Part shown: one piece after another, positions 51,059 to 59,634 of the stretch
Layout of the letters: every line of letters begins with the position of its first letter
Position numbering within the stretch: the stretch's first letter is position 1
From: Catellatospora sp. IY07-71
Lineage (GTDB): Bacteria; Actinomycetota; Actinomycetes; Mycobacteriales; Micromonosporaceae
Direction of reading: 5' to 3'
Assembly (NCBI RefSeq): GCF_018326265.1
Contig: NZ_AP023360.1
Span: 970,501-1,034,500 of the forward strand
Length of the DNA: 64,000 nucleotides
Notes under the pieces: generated by a model
The model's input: only the letters and a program-made list of their open reading frames with translations
The model's database searches: none
What the model was told of the DNA's origin: nothing
Made by a program: the position numbers and the translations under genes

Positions 51059-51400
51059 TCAGAGATAGAGACCGGTGGCGTCCGGCTCCACCCGGGACGC
51101 GGCCACGGCGTGCACGTCGCGCTCGCGCAGCAGCACGTACGACTCGCCGTGCAGCTCCACCTCGGAGCGCTCGTCCGGGTCGAACAGCACCCGGTCGCCG
51201 ACCTGGATGGCGCGCACGTTCGGCCCGATGCCGACGGCGGTGGCCCAGGACAGCCGGGTGCCCACCGACGCGGTGGCCGGGATGACCAGGCCCGCCGAGG
51301 AGCGCCGCTCGCCCTCGCTCGCCTCCTGTTTCACCAGCACCCGGTCGTGCAGCAGGCGGATGGGCAGCCCCGTCTCGGCGGTGGATGCGTTGAGTGTCAC
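51059..51400 (-). CDS. GroES-like co-chaperonin family protein
   Basis: A 113-residue Cpn10-fold protein: LPIRLLHDRVLVKQEASEGE, SSAGLVIPATA and VGDRVLFDPDERSEVELHGE with YVLLRERDVHAV. It is longer than standard GroES at the start and lacks a groEL neighbour, so it is probably the second, specialised GroES-like protein of actinobacteria. GTG 51400. Confidence 0.85.
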   Translation of the reverse strand: MTLNASTAETGLPIRLLHDRVLVKQEASEGERRSSAGLVIPATASVGTRLSWATAVGIGPNVRAIQVGDRVLFDPDERSEVELHGESYVLLRERDVHAVAASRVEPDATGLYL

Positions 51401-51481
51401 GCCGGTCAGGGTACTTCCCCGATGTCTGGGTGGTCGCAGGCGACTAACGTGATGGGGTCGTCTGTCCCCGGGAGGGCACCA

Positions 51482-52741
51482 GTGGGCCGGTTGGATAACT
51501 TCAAGGCGAACGTGCGGCGAGCCTACGAGGCGAGCCGCGCCAGTGCGCGCGCCCGGCGGGAGCAGGAGGAGCGCGAACGCCGCGAAGCCGACCTGCCGCT
51601 GCCGGAGCCGGTCGCGCCGGAGCAGGTGCACCAATCCACGAGCAGCCGCGACGACGCCGACGTGCCGTACGGGCTGCGCATCGGCGCGGCCTGGGCGTGG
51701 CGCGTCATCGTGCTCGGCATCGCGCTGATCTACCTGCTGCGGTTCCTCGGCATGGTCAGCATCGTGATCGTGCCGGTGCTGATCGCGCTGCTGCTGACCG
51801 CGCTGCTCGCGCCGGCGGTGCGCTGGCTGACCCGCATCCACGTGCACCGCTCGCTGGCCACCGCGATCGTGGTGGTGGCCGGTCTGGGCGCCGTGGCCGG
51901 CACGCTGACCGTGGTCATCAACCAGTTCGTCAAAGGCCTGCCCGAGCTGACCGAGAACGCCGCCCAGGGCATCCAGCAGATCCAGACCTGGCTCAAGAAC
52001 GGGCCGCTGCACCTGACCGACCGCCAGATGGACAGCGCGATCAAGGAGGTCACCGACACCATCAACGCCAACAAGGACACCCTGACCACCGGCGCGATCA
52101 CCACCGCGACGACCGTGTTCGAGGTGCTCAGCGGCCTGTTCCTGGTGATCTTCGCGCTGTTCTTCTTCCTGCGCGACGGCCGGATCATCTGGCGCTTCCT
52201 GCTGCGCCTGGTACCGGCGCCGGCCCGCGAGCCGCTGGACCGGGCCGGGGTCGCGTCGTGGGGGTCGCTGGGCGCGTACGTGCGGGCCACCGTGCTGGTC
52301 GCGTTCATCGACGCGGTCGGCATCGGCATCGCGCTGGCGGTGCTGAAGGTGCCGTTCGCGCTGCCGCTGGCCGCGCTCGTGTTCCTCGGCGCGTTCATCC
52401 CGATCGTCGGTGCCACCCTGTCCGGCGCGGTCGCCGTGCTGGTCGCCCTGGTCACCAACGACCCCCTGACGGCGCTGCTGGTGCTGGCCGCGGTGATCCT
52501 CGTGCAGCAGGTCGAGGGTCACCTGCTGCAGCCGCTGATCATGGGCCGCGCGGTGGCGATCCACCCGCTGGCCGTGATCGTCGGCATCGCCGCGGGCGTG
52601 GTGCTGGCCGGCATCGTCGGCGCGCTGATCGCGGTGCCGCTGATCGCGGTGCTCAACACCGCGGTGCGCAGCCTGGCGGGCCGTCCCCAGCCCGAGCCCG
52701 ACTCGGTGATCGTCCAGGCCCCGCCCGCCCCGGCCGCCTGA
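51482..52741 (+). CDS. AI-2E family transporter
   Basis: A 419-residue membrane protein of the AI-2E (TqsA/PerM) family: a long charged N-terminal helix (ASARARREQEERERREADLP), then about eight membrane helices including LFLVIFALFFFLRDG, VALVTNDPLTALLVLAAVIL and VEGHLLQPLIMGRAVAIHPL (family signature). Members export signals or act in Na/Li-H exchange; here the cargo is unknown. GGAGGG 5 nt before GTG 51482. Confidence 0.9.
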   Translation: MGRLDNFKANVRRAYEASRASARARREQEERERREADLPLPEPVAPEQVHQSTSSRDDADVPYGLRIGAAWAWRVIVLGIALIYLLRFLGMVSIVIVPVLIALLLTALLAPAVRWLTRIHVHRSLATAIVVVAGLGAVAGTLTVVINQFVKGLPELTENAAQGIQQIQTWLKNGPLHLTDRQMDSAIKEVTDTINANKDTLTTGAITTATTVFEVLSGLFLVIFALFFFLRDGRIIWRFLLRLVPAPAREPLDRAGVASWGSLGAYVRATVLVAFIDAVGIGIALAVLKVPFALPLAALVFLGAFIPIVGATLSGAVAVLVALVTNDPLTALLVLAAVILVQQVEGHLLQPLIMGRAVAIHPLAVIVGIAAGVVLAGIVGALIAVPLIAVLNTAVRSLAGRPQPEPDSVIVQAPPAPAA

Positions 52742-52759
52742 CCGCCGCCCTTCCACTGC

Positions 52760-52812
52760 CTTTGCTCTGCACACAAATACGCGACGGTTGCGTATTTGTG
52801 TGCAGAGCAAAG
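52760..52812. repeat. TTTGCTCTGCACACA-family palindrome, intergenic copy
   Basis: Perfect 23-bp arms (CTTTGCTCTGCACACAAATA... and complement), 7-nt loop, between convergent genes. The second copy lies inside a coding region at 62488. Confidence 0.92.
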
Positions 52813-52906
52813 TGCGTTCGGCGGCTGTTGCCGCCGCAGCTCCGGGCAGAGCCCGGCCGCGGCGCACCCCTCGTCCCGCCATCGGCGCGGACGGGGGTCT
52901 CGACCA

Positions 52907-54382
52907 TCAGTACTGGCGCGGCGGATACGGCTGCGGCGGCGCGGCCGGGTAGCCAGCAGCCGCCGGGTGGCCGGGCGCACCCGGGTACGCCGCAGCAGCC
53001 GCGGGGTAGGCCGGATAGGCCGGGGCCGCGGGCAGCACGATCGGGACCGGCACCACCGGCTCGGCGGGCGCGGGCACCGACCGGGTCACCCCGTCCGGGA
53101 AGGCCATCCGGTAGGACGCGCCGTCGAAGAACGCGCGCGGCGTCTGCGGGTCGCGGCCCACGAAGACCGCCCGCGCGGCGGTGATCGCGCCGAGCAGCGC
53201 CCGCTCCTCCCCCGCGCTGCGCGCGTGCTGCTCGGGAAACTCGTCGAGGCCGCGGTTCATGCCGTCGCGCACCAGCGCCAGCCGGGTCGCGGCGTACTGG
53301 AAGTCCCGCATCGCCTTGCGCCCCGCATCGCCCGCGACGCGCTTGGCCCAGACCCGGGCCGCGTGCCGCCGGGCCAGCGTGCCCAGTGCGGCCACCTCGG
53401 GCGGGGTGAGCCAGCCGGCCGCGGCGTACGCGGGCAGCACCTTCAGCGACAGCCGGCCCTCGCGGGCGCGCACCCACAGCGCGATGCCGATCATCGTCAG
53501 GAACACCGGCACCATGACCGCGATGTAGCCGTACAGGAAGAAGAACGGGCTGATCTCGGCGGACAGGGTGGCCATCAGGTTCCACGCGCCGTGCAGCATC
53601 ATCGCCAGGAACAGCCCGCCCAGCGGCGCGCACCAGCGCACCCAGCCGTTGGCCGAGCGCGCGGCGATGCCGATGCCCACGCCGGTCATCGAGGTGAAGA
53701 GCGGGTGGGCGAAGCCGGAGATCAGGATGCGGCCGAGGAACATGCCGAAGACGAGCTGGGCGCCCGAGTACGGCCCCCACTGCTCGTTGCCCGCGTAGTA
53801 GCCGTGCCCGCCCAGGTAGAGGATGTTCTCCACCATCGCGAAGCCGACCCCCGACAGGCCGCAGTAGACGATGCCGTCGGTGATGCCGGAGATCTCCCGG
53901 CGGCGGAACCACAGGATGAGCAGCGGCCCGAGCGCCTTGCCGATCTCCTCGATGAACGGCGCGACCACCGTGGCCACCACCGCGTCGGGCAGCTCGATCA
54001 GCCCGAACCGGCCGGAGGCGAACGAGTTCACCAGCAGCGCCAGGCCGGTGGCCGGGAACGCGCCCCACAGGAAGCAGCCGACCAGCAGCTTCGGCGGCTC
54101 GGGCTCGTAGCGGTCGAGCCAGAGGAACACCGAGATCAGCACCGGCACCGGCAGGAAGGCCGTGATCAGGCCGATGGTGAACGCCTGCGGCCCGAGATTC
54201 CAGCCCAGATAGCCGAGCATGCCCAGGGCCGAGCCGCCGACCACGACGATCGCGGCGGCCAGGGGCAGCCATCGGCGCACCCCGCGCGGCCGCAGCACCG
54301 GCTCCAGGCCCGGGGGCGGTGCCGGGTAGGGATTCTGCTGGTACGCCGGGTGCGGGGTCCCAGGAGTCGGGAGGTCGGACAT
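52907..54382 (-). CDS. PrsW-family intramembrane metalloprotease
   Basis: A 491-residue polytopic protein. PrsW motifs are seen: FIEEIGKALG (EExxK), FAMVENILYLGG (ExxxE-like), FAHPLFTSMTG and MMLHGAWNL with the metal His residues. After about eight membrane segments comes a helical cytoplasmic part and a low-complexity tail of AAAYPAAA and PPQPYPPRQY. PrsW starts anti-sigma cleavage in Bacillus; the target here is unknown. Divergent from the riboswitch-controlled gene. Confidence 0.92.
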   Translation of the reverse strand: MSDLPTPGTPHPAYQQNPYPAPPPGLEPVLRPRGVRRWLPLAAAIVVVGGSALGMLGYLGWNLGPQAFTIGLITAFLPVPVLISVFLWLDRYEPEPPKLLVGCFLWGAFPATGLALLVNSFASGRFGLIELPDAVVATVVAPFIEEIGKALGPLLILWFRRREISGITDGIVYCGLSGVGFAMVENILYLGGHGYYAGNEQWGPYSGAQLVFGMFLGRILISGFAHPLFTSMTGVGIGIAARSANGWVRWCAPLGGLFLAMMLHGAWNLMATLSAEISPFFFLYGYIAVMVPVFLTMIGIALWVRAREGRLSLKVLPAYAAAGWLTPPEVAALGTLARRHAARVWAKRVAGDAGRKAMRDFQYAATRLALVRDGMNRGLDEFPEQHARSAGEERALLGAITAARAVFVGRDPQTPRAFFDGASYRMAFPDGVTRSVPAPAEPVVPVPIVLPAAPAYPAYPAAAAAYPGAPGHPAAAGYPAAPPQPYPPRQY

Positions 54383-54401
54383 GGGCGCAGCCTACCTCCG
54401 C

Positions 54402-54407
54402 TATGCT
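54402..54407 (+). promoter_or_regulatory. -10 hexamer TATGCT ahead of the SAM riboswitch
   Basis: TATGCT lies 8 nt before the first riboswitch pairing element (54416), which fits transcription starting at the riboswitch. Confidence 0.5.
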
Positions 54408-54415
54408 CGGCGGAA

Positions 54416-54546
54416 GGTCACGAGTGTCAGCCGCTCTCACATTCGCCTGCGTCAGCAGGGAGACATGTCGTCTCATGGAGAGCAAAGCCCCGGCTTGCTG
54501 ACCGGCAACCCTCGTAGTTCGCGGTGGGGTGCCCCGGGTGATGACC
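54416..54546 (+). ncRNA. SAM riboswitch (SAM-I/IV clan, probably SAM-IV)
   Basis: The closing stem P1 is GGTCA (54416-54420) with TGACC (54542-54546). Inside are AAAGCCCCGGCTTGCTGACC, the conserved GGCAACC (54503-54509), and GCGGTGGGGTGCCCCGGGTG near the 3' end, as in actinobacterial SAM-IV type riboswitches. A GGGGTC/GACCCC hairpin (54599-54614) stands next to the GGAGGT ribosome site at 54615, suggesting translational or mixed control. The rest of the gap 54383-54629 holds no gene. Confidence 0.85.
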
Positions 54547-54629
54547 GGGCCCGGCCCGTTGTCGTGCTGGGCAAGCGCGGACCGCTGAGCGACGCCCAGG
54601 GGTCCCCCGACCCCGGAGGTGTGCTTCCC

Positions 54630-55907
54630 ATGACCACAGTCGCCCAGCGTCCCTGCAGTGCCGTCGAGACGGCCCCCGTCACCCCGCTCCAGGTCAGCAA
54701 CGCAGACCTGACCGTGCTCGGCGTGCCCGGCCAGATCAACCTCGACTACGCCGCGACCGCGCCCTGCCTGAAGGCCGCCGCCGACGCGGTGACCGAGCTG
54801 CTTCCCTGGTACGGCTCGGTGCATCGCGGCGCGGGCGCGCTGTCGCAGCGCTGCACCCTGGAGTACGAGCGAGCCCGGCAGACCGTCGGCGACTTCGTCG
54901 GCGCCCGCGACACCGACCACGTGATCTTCACGCGCAACACCACCGACGCGCTCAACCTGCTGGCCCACGCGCTGCCCGCGGGCACCCGGGTGCTCACCTT
55001 CGCCGGCGAGCACCACGCCAACCTGCTGCCCTGGCCCGGCGCGGTGCGCCTGCCGGTGCCGGACTCCCCCGACGAGGCCGTGCGCTACCTCGCCGCCGCC
55101 CTGGCCGAGCTGCGCCGCGACGACACCGAGCGGGAGATCCTGGTCGCGGTCACCGGCGCCTCCAACGTCACCGGCGAGCTGTGGCCGATCGCGCAGCTCG
55201 CGCTGATCGCGCACCGGTTCCGGGCCCGCATCGCGCTCGACGCCGCGCAGCTCGCCCCGCACGTGCCGGTCGACCTGGGCGCGCTGGACGTGGACTACGT
55301 GGCGCTGTCCGGGCACAAGCTCTACGCCCCGTTCGGCGCGGGCGTGCTGGTGGGCCGGGGTGACTGGCTCGACGCGGCCCAGCCGTACCTGGCCGGCGGC
55401 GGAGCCACCAGCGGCGTCGGCGACGCCACCCACGACGTGCGGTGGACCGACGGGCCCGCCCGGCACGAGGCCGGCACGCCCAACCTGCTCGGCGCGGTCG
55501 CGCTGGCCGCGGTCTGCGCCACCCTGGAGGCCGCCGACCGCTACGCCCTGCACGAGGAGGAGCAGCGCCTGCTGGCCCGCCTGCGGGCCGGTCTCGCCGA
55601 CCTGCCCGACGTCGCCGAGCTGCGCACCTTCGGCCCCGACGCCGCCCGCATCGGCGTGGTCTCCTTCGCGGTGCGCGGCCGCGACTCCGCCGACATCGCC
55701 CAGCAGCTCGCCCGCGAGCACCACATCGGCGTACGCGACGGCCTCTTCTGCGCCCACCCCCTCGCCCGCCGCCTCCTCAGCGAAGCCTCCGTCCGCGCCG
55801 ACTGGCCCACCACCCCCACCACCGCCCTCCGCGCCAGCATCGGCCTAGGCACCACCGACACCGACATCACCACCTTCCTCACCGCCCTGGCCGCCATCCT
55901 GCGTTGA
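54630..55907 (+). CDS. Class V aminotransferase / cysteine desulfurase-like PLP enzyme
   Basis: A 425-residue fold-type I enzyme. QINLDYAATAPCLKAA opens the fold, GEHHANLLPW contributes to the cofactor pocket and ALSGHKLYAPFGAG carries the PLP lysine; the C-terminus has FAVRGRDSADIAQQLARE. It resembles SufS/CsdA-like and NifS-like enzymes without a clear catalytic Cys loop. GGAGGT lies 9 nt before ATG 54630. Control by SAM suggests a role in methionine, cysteine or SAM-linked sulfur metabolism. Confidence 0.88.
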   Translation: MTTVAQRPCSAVETAPVTPLQVSNADLTVLGVPGQINLDYAATAPCLKAAADAVTELLPWYGSVHRGAGALSQRCTLEYERARQTVGDFVGARDTDHVIFTRNTTDALNLLAHALPAGTRVLTFAGEHHANLLPWPGAVRLPVPDSPDEAVRYLAAALAELRRDDTEREILVAVTGASNVTGELWPIAQLALIAHRFRARIALDAAQLAPHVPVDLGALDVDYVALSGHKLYAPFGAGVLVGRGDWLDAAQPYLAGGGATSGVGDATHDVRWTDGPARHEAGTPNLLGAVALAAVCATLEAADRYALHEEEQRLLARLRAGLADLPDVAELRTFGPDAARIGVVSFAVRGRDSADIAQQLAREHHIGVRDGLFCAHPLARRLLSEASVRADWPTTPTTALRASIGLGTTDTDITTFLTALAAILR

Positions 55908-55918
55908 CCCCCCACCCC

Positions 55919-56063
55919 GTTGATCATGAACTTATGGACGTGTTCACCGGCGTGTCCCTCCCCTGCCACCGTGATCGCCAGCGGGCCCGGCGGACCCCTG
56001 ATGGTGATCACGGCGGGGTGGTAGTGACACGCCGTCCATCACGTCCATAAGTTCATGATCAAC
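55919..56063. repeat. GTTGATCATGAAC-family MITE-like element, full form (145 bp)
   Basis: GTTGATCATGAACTTATGGA at the left and TCCATAAGTTCATGATCAAC at the right end; inner ACGGCG/CGCCGT and CACCGTGATC/GATCACGG parts also pair. It begins 12 nt after the aminotransferase stop and fills most of 55908-56115, the rest being G-rich. Confidence 0.92.
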
Positions 56064-56115
56064 GGGGCAGGGCGGGCAAGGCGGGGCGGGCGGGGGCTGG
56101 TCAGGGGCGCCGCGG

Positions 56116-57234
56116 TCAGCGCGGTGGGGTGATGCGGCCGCCGGCGCGGCGGACGGCGCGTTCGGCGTCCTCGCGGGGGAGGCCGGTGGCGCGGAGGAGG
56201 TCGGTGGCGGTGGAGCGGAGCTGGGCGAAGACCACCTCGCCGGAGAAGGCCAGACCGGCCTCGTGGGCGGCGCGGGCGTGACGCAGCGCGCGGACCGCCG
56301 CGTCCCGGCTGTGTTCGGGGTCGGCGGCCGCGGCCAGCTCGCGGTCCAGCGACGACACGGACTGGGCGAGCGCGTGCACCGCTTCCACCAGGGACGCGGG
56401 CACCGGCTCGCCGTCGCGGATCATCGACACGATGCGGCGCACCAGCACCCGGCTGTTGCGCAGCGCCCGCGCCAGGTGGTCGGCCGCGTCGACGTACGCG
56501 GCCAGCAGACCGTGCTTGCCCCAGTGCAGCGGCGCGACGGTGGCCAGTTCCTTGCCCGCCTTCAGTGACTCGCCGAAGGCGCGCAGGTGCGACTCCGCCT
56601 CGCGCATGTGGTCCAGTGCCTCCTGCGCCGCCGCGGCGTCGCCGTGCGCCAGCGCCTCGGCGGCGTCGTTCAGCCCCGACTCCAGGGCCTGGAACAGCGG
56701 CCGGACCGCGCGCTGCACCTCGGTCAGCGGGTTCAGCGGCAGCAGCAGCGCCATCACCACCAGGGCGATCCCGCCGCCGACCACCGCGTCCACGAACCGG
56801 CTGAAGTAGTAGTCCTCGCTCAGCGGCAGCAGCGTGGCGACCAGGATGCCCGACGACGCCGCCTGGGTGACCAGCGACGCCGAGCCGCCGATGAAGATCG
56901 CCAGGCTGATCGCGAGCAGCACCACCAGCGACACCTGCCAGGCACCCCGGCCGATGACGAGGATCAGCAGCTCGCCGAGCAGGATGCCGACCGCGTTGCC
57001 GGCCACGATCTCGAACGCCCGGCGCATCCGCTGGCCGACCGAGATCGCCAGCGTCACCACCGCCGCGATCGGCGCGAAGAACGGCTGGACGTGGCCGAGC
57101 AGGTCGTGCGACACGTACCAGGCCAGCCCCGCCGCGACGGCTGCCTGCACGGTGAGGATCGCGCTGGCGCGCACCCGGCGTACCCGGTCGCGCAGCGTCA
57201 CTCCCGTCCGTCGGCGCAGCTCAGCGGCGTCCAT
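56116..57234 (-). CDS. FUSC/aromatic acid exporter-like membrane protein
   Basis: A 372-residue protein: a basic start, about six membrane helices (ILTVQAAVAAGLAWYVSHDL, PFFAPIAAVVTLAISVGQRM with the conserved R-x-x-E, GNAVGILLGELLILVIG), then a long helical cytoplasmic domain. It matches the FUSC/ArAE family (efflux of aromatic acids in some members). Substrate unknown. Confidence 0.88.
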   Translation of the reverse strand: MDAAELRRRTGVTLRDRVRRVRASAILTVQAAVAAGLAWYVSHDLLGHVQPFFAPIAAVVTLAISVGQRMRRAFEIVAGNAVGILLGELLILVIGRGAWQVSLVVLLAISLAIFIGGSASLVTQAASSGILVATLLPLSEDYYFSRFVDAVVGGGIALVVMALLLPLNPLTEVQRAVRPLFQALESGLNDAAEALAHGDAAAAQEALDHMREAESHLRAFGESLKAGKELATVAPLHWGKHGLLAAYVDAADHLARALRNSRVLVRRIVSMIRDGEPVPASLVEAVHALAQSVSSLDRELAAAADPEHSRDAAVRALRHARAAHEAGLAFSGEVVFAQLRSTATDLLRATGLPREDAERAVRRAGGRITPPR

Positions 57235-57274
57235 AGAAGCAACTGTGGCGTACGCCGCACCGCCGGCCGGGCGG

Positions 57275-57901
57275 ATGCGCCAAGATTTGAAGGTGCTCAC
57301 CGCCGACCGGTTCGTCGCCACCGCCAGGGCCGCGGGCGCGGCCGCCCCCGACAGCGTGCTGGCCGACGTCGGCACCGAGCTGATCAACCGCTGGTCGGAG
57401 CCGCAACGGCACTACCACACCGTCGACCACCTGGCCTTCTGCCTCGACCGGGTGGAGACCGAGCCGGTGGTGGCGCTCGCCGCCTGGGGCCACGACGCCG
57501 TCTACGACCCCACCGCCGCCGACAACGAGGAGCGCAGCGCCGTCCTCATCGGCGACCTCCTGACCGAATGCGCGGTCCCCGCGGCCACCGTCGCCGAAGT
57601 GCAGCGTCTGGTACGCCTGACCGCCGGCCACTCCGTCGCTCCCGGCGACCACCACGGCGCCCTGCTCGCCGACGCCGACCTGGCCATCCTCGCCGCCCCC
57701 TGGCCGGACTACGTCCACTACGTCGCCGCCGTCCGCGCCGAATACGCCCACGTCCCCGACGACCTGTGGCGCATCGGCCGCTCCACCGTCCTCCAGTCGC
57801 TGCTCGACCTGCCCGCCCTCTACCACCACACCCCCGCCCTGGAGCGCGCAGCCCGCACCAACCTCACCCGGGAACTCGACTCCCTGCGTACCCCCGGTTG
57901 A
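57275..57901 (+). CDS. HD-domain predicted metal-dependent phosphohydrolase
   Basis: A 208-residue protein with RHYHTVDHLAFCLD, LAAWGHDAVYDPTAADNEER (HD pair) and LTAGHSVAPGDHHGALLADADLAIL (later His and Asp), the metal ligands of the HD superfamily. Similar actinobacterial proteins are uncharacterised. The start may be ATG 57275 or GTG 57293. Confidence 0.85.
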   Translation: MRQDLKVLTADRFVATARAAGAAAPDSVLADVGTELINRWSEPQRHYHTVDHLAFCLDRVETEPVVALAAWGHDAVYDPTAADNEERSAVLIGDLLTECAVPAATVAEVQRLVRLTAGHSVAPGDHHGALLADADLAILAAPWPDYVHYVAAVRAEYAHVPDDLWRIGRSTVLQSLLDLPALYHHTPALERAARTNLTRELDSLRTPG

Positions 57902-58195
57902 TCAGCCGAGGGCGGTGGGGAGGGCGGGGCGGGGGGTGGCGAGGTGTTTGGGGCGGCGGAGGCCGGCGGCGCGGAGCAGGCGGGCGATGTGGCGGGAGGT
58001 GGTCGGCTGGGCGCCGAGCCAGACGGCCACCGGGACGCGCTCGCTGGGGATGTCGTAGTGGTCGCGGTCGAAGGCCCGGCGGGGGGAGCCGAGCAGCTCG
58101 GCGAAGATGTGCAGCTCAGTGAGTGACGTGTCGCTGACCAGGTGGGCCCACAGGCGGCCGTGGGCGGGCCAGACCGGGCTGTCGACATAGATCAC
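57902..58195 (-). CDS. DUF4031 protein
   Basis: A 97-residue protein: VIYVDSPVWPAHGRLWAHL, SLTELHIFAELLG, FDRDHYDIPSER and RHIARLLRAAGL, as in DUF4031. Conserved His, Asp and Tyr suggest a small hydrolase-like site, but no activity is known. GTG 58195 lies 6 nt after a TAGCGT box that is shared with glcD on the other strand. Confidence 0.87.
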   Translation of the reverse strand: MIYVDSPVWPAHGRLWAHLVSDTSLTELHIFAELLGSPRRAFDRDHYDIPSERVPVAVWLGAQPTTSRHIARLLRAAGLRRPKHLATPRPALPTALG

Positions 58196-58200
58196 GTGTC

Positions 58201-58212
58201 CACGCTAGCGTG
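58201..58212. promoter_or_regulatory. Palindromic double -10 box of a divergent leaderless pair
   Basis: CACGCTAGCGTG reads TAGCGT on both strands. On each side exactly 6 nt separate it from a GTG start (58195 minus, 58218 plus). Confidence 0.7.
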
Positions 58213-58217
58213 CCAAG

Positions 58218-59609
58218 GTGACCTTCCTTGACGAGCTGACGGCCGCGCTCGGCCCGGACCGGGTGATCACCGACCCCGACCTGCTCACCTCGTACCGGCG
58301 CGACGAGGCGGATCTCTGCGCGGCGGGCACGCCGCTGGCCGTCGTACGCCCCGAGGAGACCGCCCAGGTCGTGGCCGCGGTGCGGATCGCGGCCCGGCAC
58401 GGCGTGCCGATCGTGCCGCAGGGCGCGCGGACCGGACTGGCCGGCGGGGCGAACGCGGTCGACGGCTGCCTGGTGATCTCGATGCTGGCGATGAACCGGA
58501 TCGTGGACATCGATCCCGCGAACCGGATCGCCACCGTGCAGCCGGGTGTGGTCAACGCGGTGCTGGCCCGCGCCGTGCAGGCCGAGGGTCTGCGCTACCC
58601 GCCGGACCCGGGCTCGTGGGAGTCGAGCACCATCGGCGGCAACGTGGCCACCAACGCGGGCGGCATGTGCTGCGTGAAGTACGGCGTGACCACCGAGTAC
58701 GTGCTCGGCCTGGAGGTGGTGCTGGCCGACGGGCGGGTGCTGCGCACGGGGCGGCGCACCCCGAAGGGCGTCGCCGGATACGACCTGACCAGGCTGTTCG
58801 TCGGCTCCGAGGGCACCCTGGGCCTGATCACCGAGATCACCGTGGCGCTGCGGCCGGCGGCCGAGGAGTCGCTGACCATGGTCGCCGTCTTCCCCACCAC
58901 GGCCTCCGCCGGGGACGCGGTGAACCGGATCTTCGCGGCGAAGCTGGCGCCGAGCCTGCTGGAGCTGCTCGACCGGGTGCACCTGGAAGCGCTGGAGGCA
59001 TACCGGCCGATGGGCCTGGACACGACCGCAGCCGCGCTGCTGCTGGCCGCGGTGGACACCGGCGCGCGGGCCACGACCGACCTGGAGGCGCTCGCCGAGG
59101 TGGCGCGGCAGGCCGGGGCGAGCGAGGTGTGGCAGGCCACCGACGCGACGGAGGCCGCCGAGCTGCTCCAGGCGCGCCGGCTGGCCCACCCGGCGATGGA
59201 GCACCTGGCGCTGTCGCTGTACGAGCACGGCGGCCTGATCATCGACGACATCGCGGTGCCGCGTACCAGGCTGGCAGAGCTGCTGGACGACATCGTGGCG
59301 ATCGCGGCGAAGCACGACGTGCCGGTGGGCGTGGTCGGTCACGCGGGCGACGGCAACCTGCACCCGAACATCGTGATCGACCGGGCCGACCCGGCCAGCG
59401 TGGCGGCGGGCCAGCGGGTCTTCGACGAGATCATGGAGCGCGGCCTGGCGCTGGGCGGCACCTGCACCGGCGAGCACGGCGTGGGCCTGCTCAAGCGCGA
59501 CTGGCTGGCCACCGAGCTGGGCGAGGTCGGCGTCGACGTCCAGCGCGCCATCAAGGCGGCCCTCGACCCCGCCAACCTCCTCAACCCCGGCAAGGTGCTG
59601 CACTCCTGA
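58218..59609 (+). CDS. glcD: FAD-linked oxidase, glycolate oxidase subunit GlcD-like
   Basis: A 463-residue flavoprotein of the GlcD/D-lactate dehydrogenase type. The PCMH FAD domain has VPQGARTGLAGGANAV and PPDPGSWESSTIGGNVATN; the C-terminal cap has GHAGDGNLHPNI and GTCTGEHGVGLLKRDWL (conserved His residues). It oxidises 2-hydroxy acids. No glcE/glcF genes are adjacent, so a stand-alone D-lactate or 2-hydroxyglutarate-type dehydrogenase is possible. Confidence 0.92.
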   Translation: MTFLDELTAALGPDRVITDPDLLTSYRRDEADLCAAGTPLAVVRPEETAQVVAAVRIAARHGVPIVPQGARTGLAGGANAVDGCLVISMLAMNRIVDIDPANRIATVQPGVVNAVLARAVQAEGLRYPPDPGSWESSTIGGNVATNAGGMCCVKYGVTTEYVLGLEVVLADGRVLRTGRRTPKGVAGYDLTRLFVGSEGTLGLITEITVALRPAAEESLTMVAVFPTTASAGDAVNRIFAAKLAPSLLELLDRVHLEALEAYRPMGLDTTAAALLLAAVDTGARATTDLEALAEVARQAGASEVWQATDATEAAELLQARRLAHPAMEHLALSLYEHGGLIIDDIAVPRTRLAELLDDIVAIAAKHDVPVGVVGHAGDGNLHPNIVIDRADPASVAAGQRVFDEIMERGLALGGTCTGEHGVGLLKRDWLATELGEVGVDVQRAIKAALDPANLLNPGKVLHS

Positions 59610-59634
59610 CCACCTACTCGGCCGAGGAGTGCGG

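Noticed and set aside
52653-55757. Very long minus-strand open frame (over 1,000 codons)
   Set aside because: It crosses PrsW, the riboswitch and the aminotransferase in a shadow frame, with Arg/Gly-rich low-complexity sequence.
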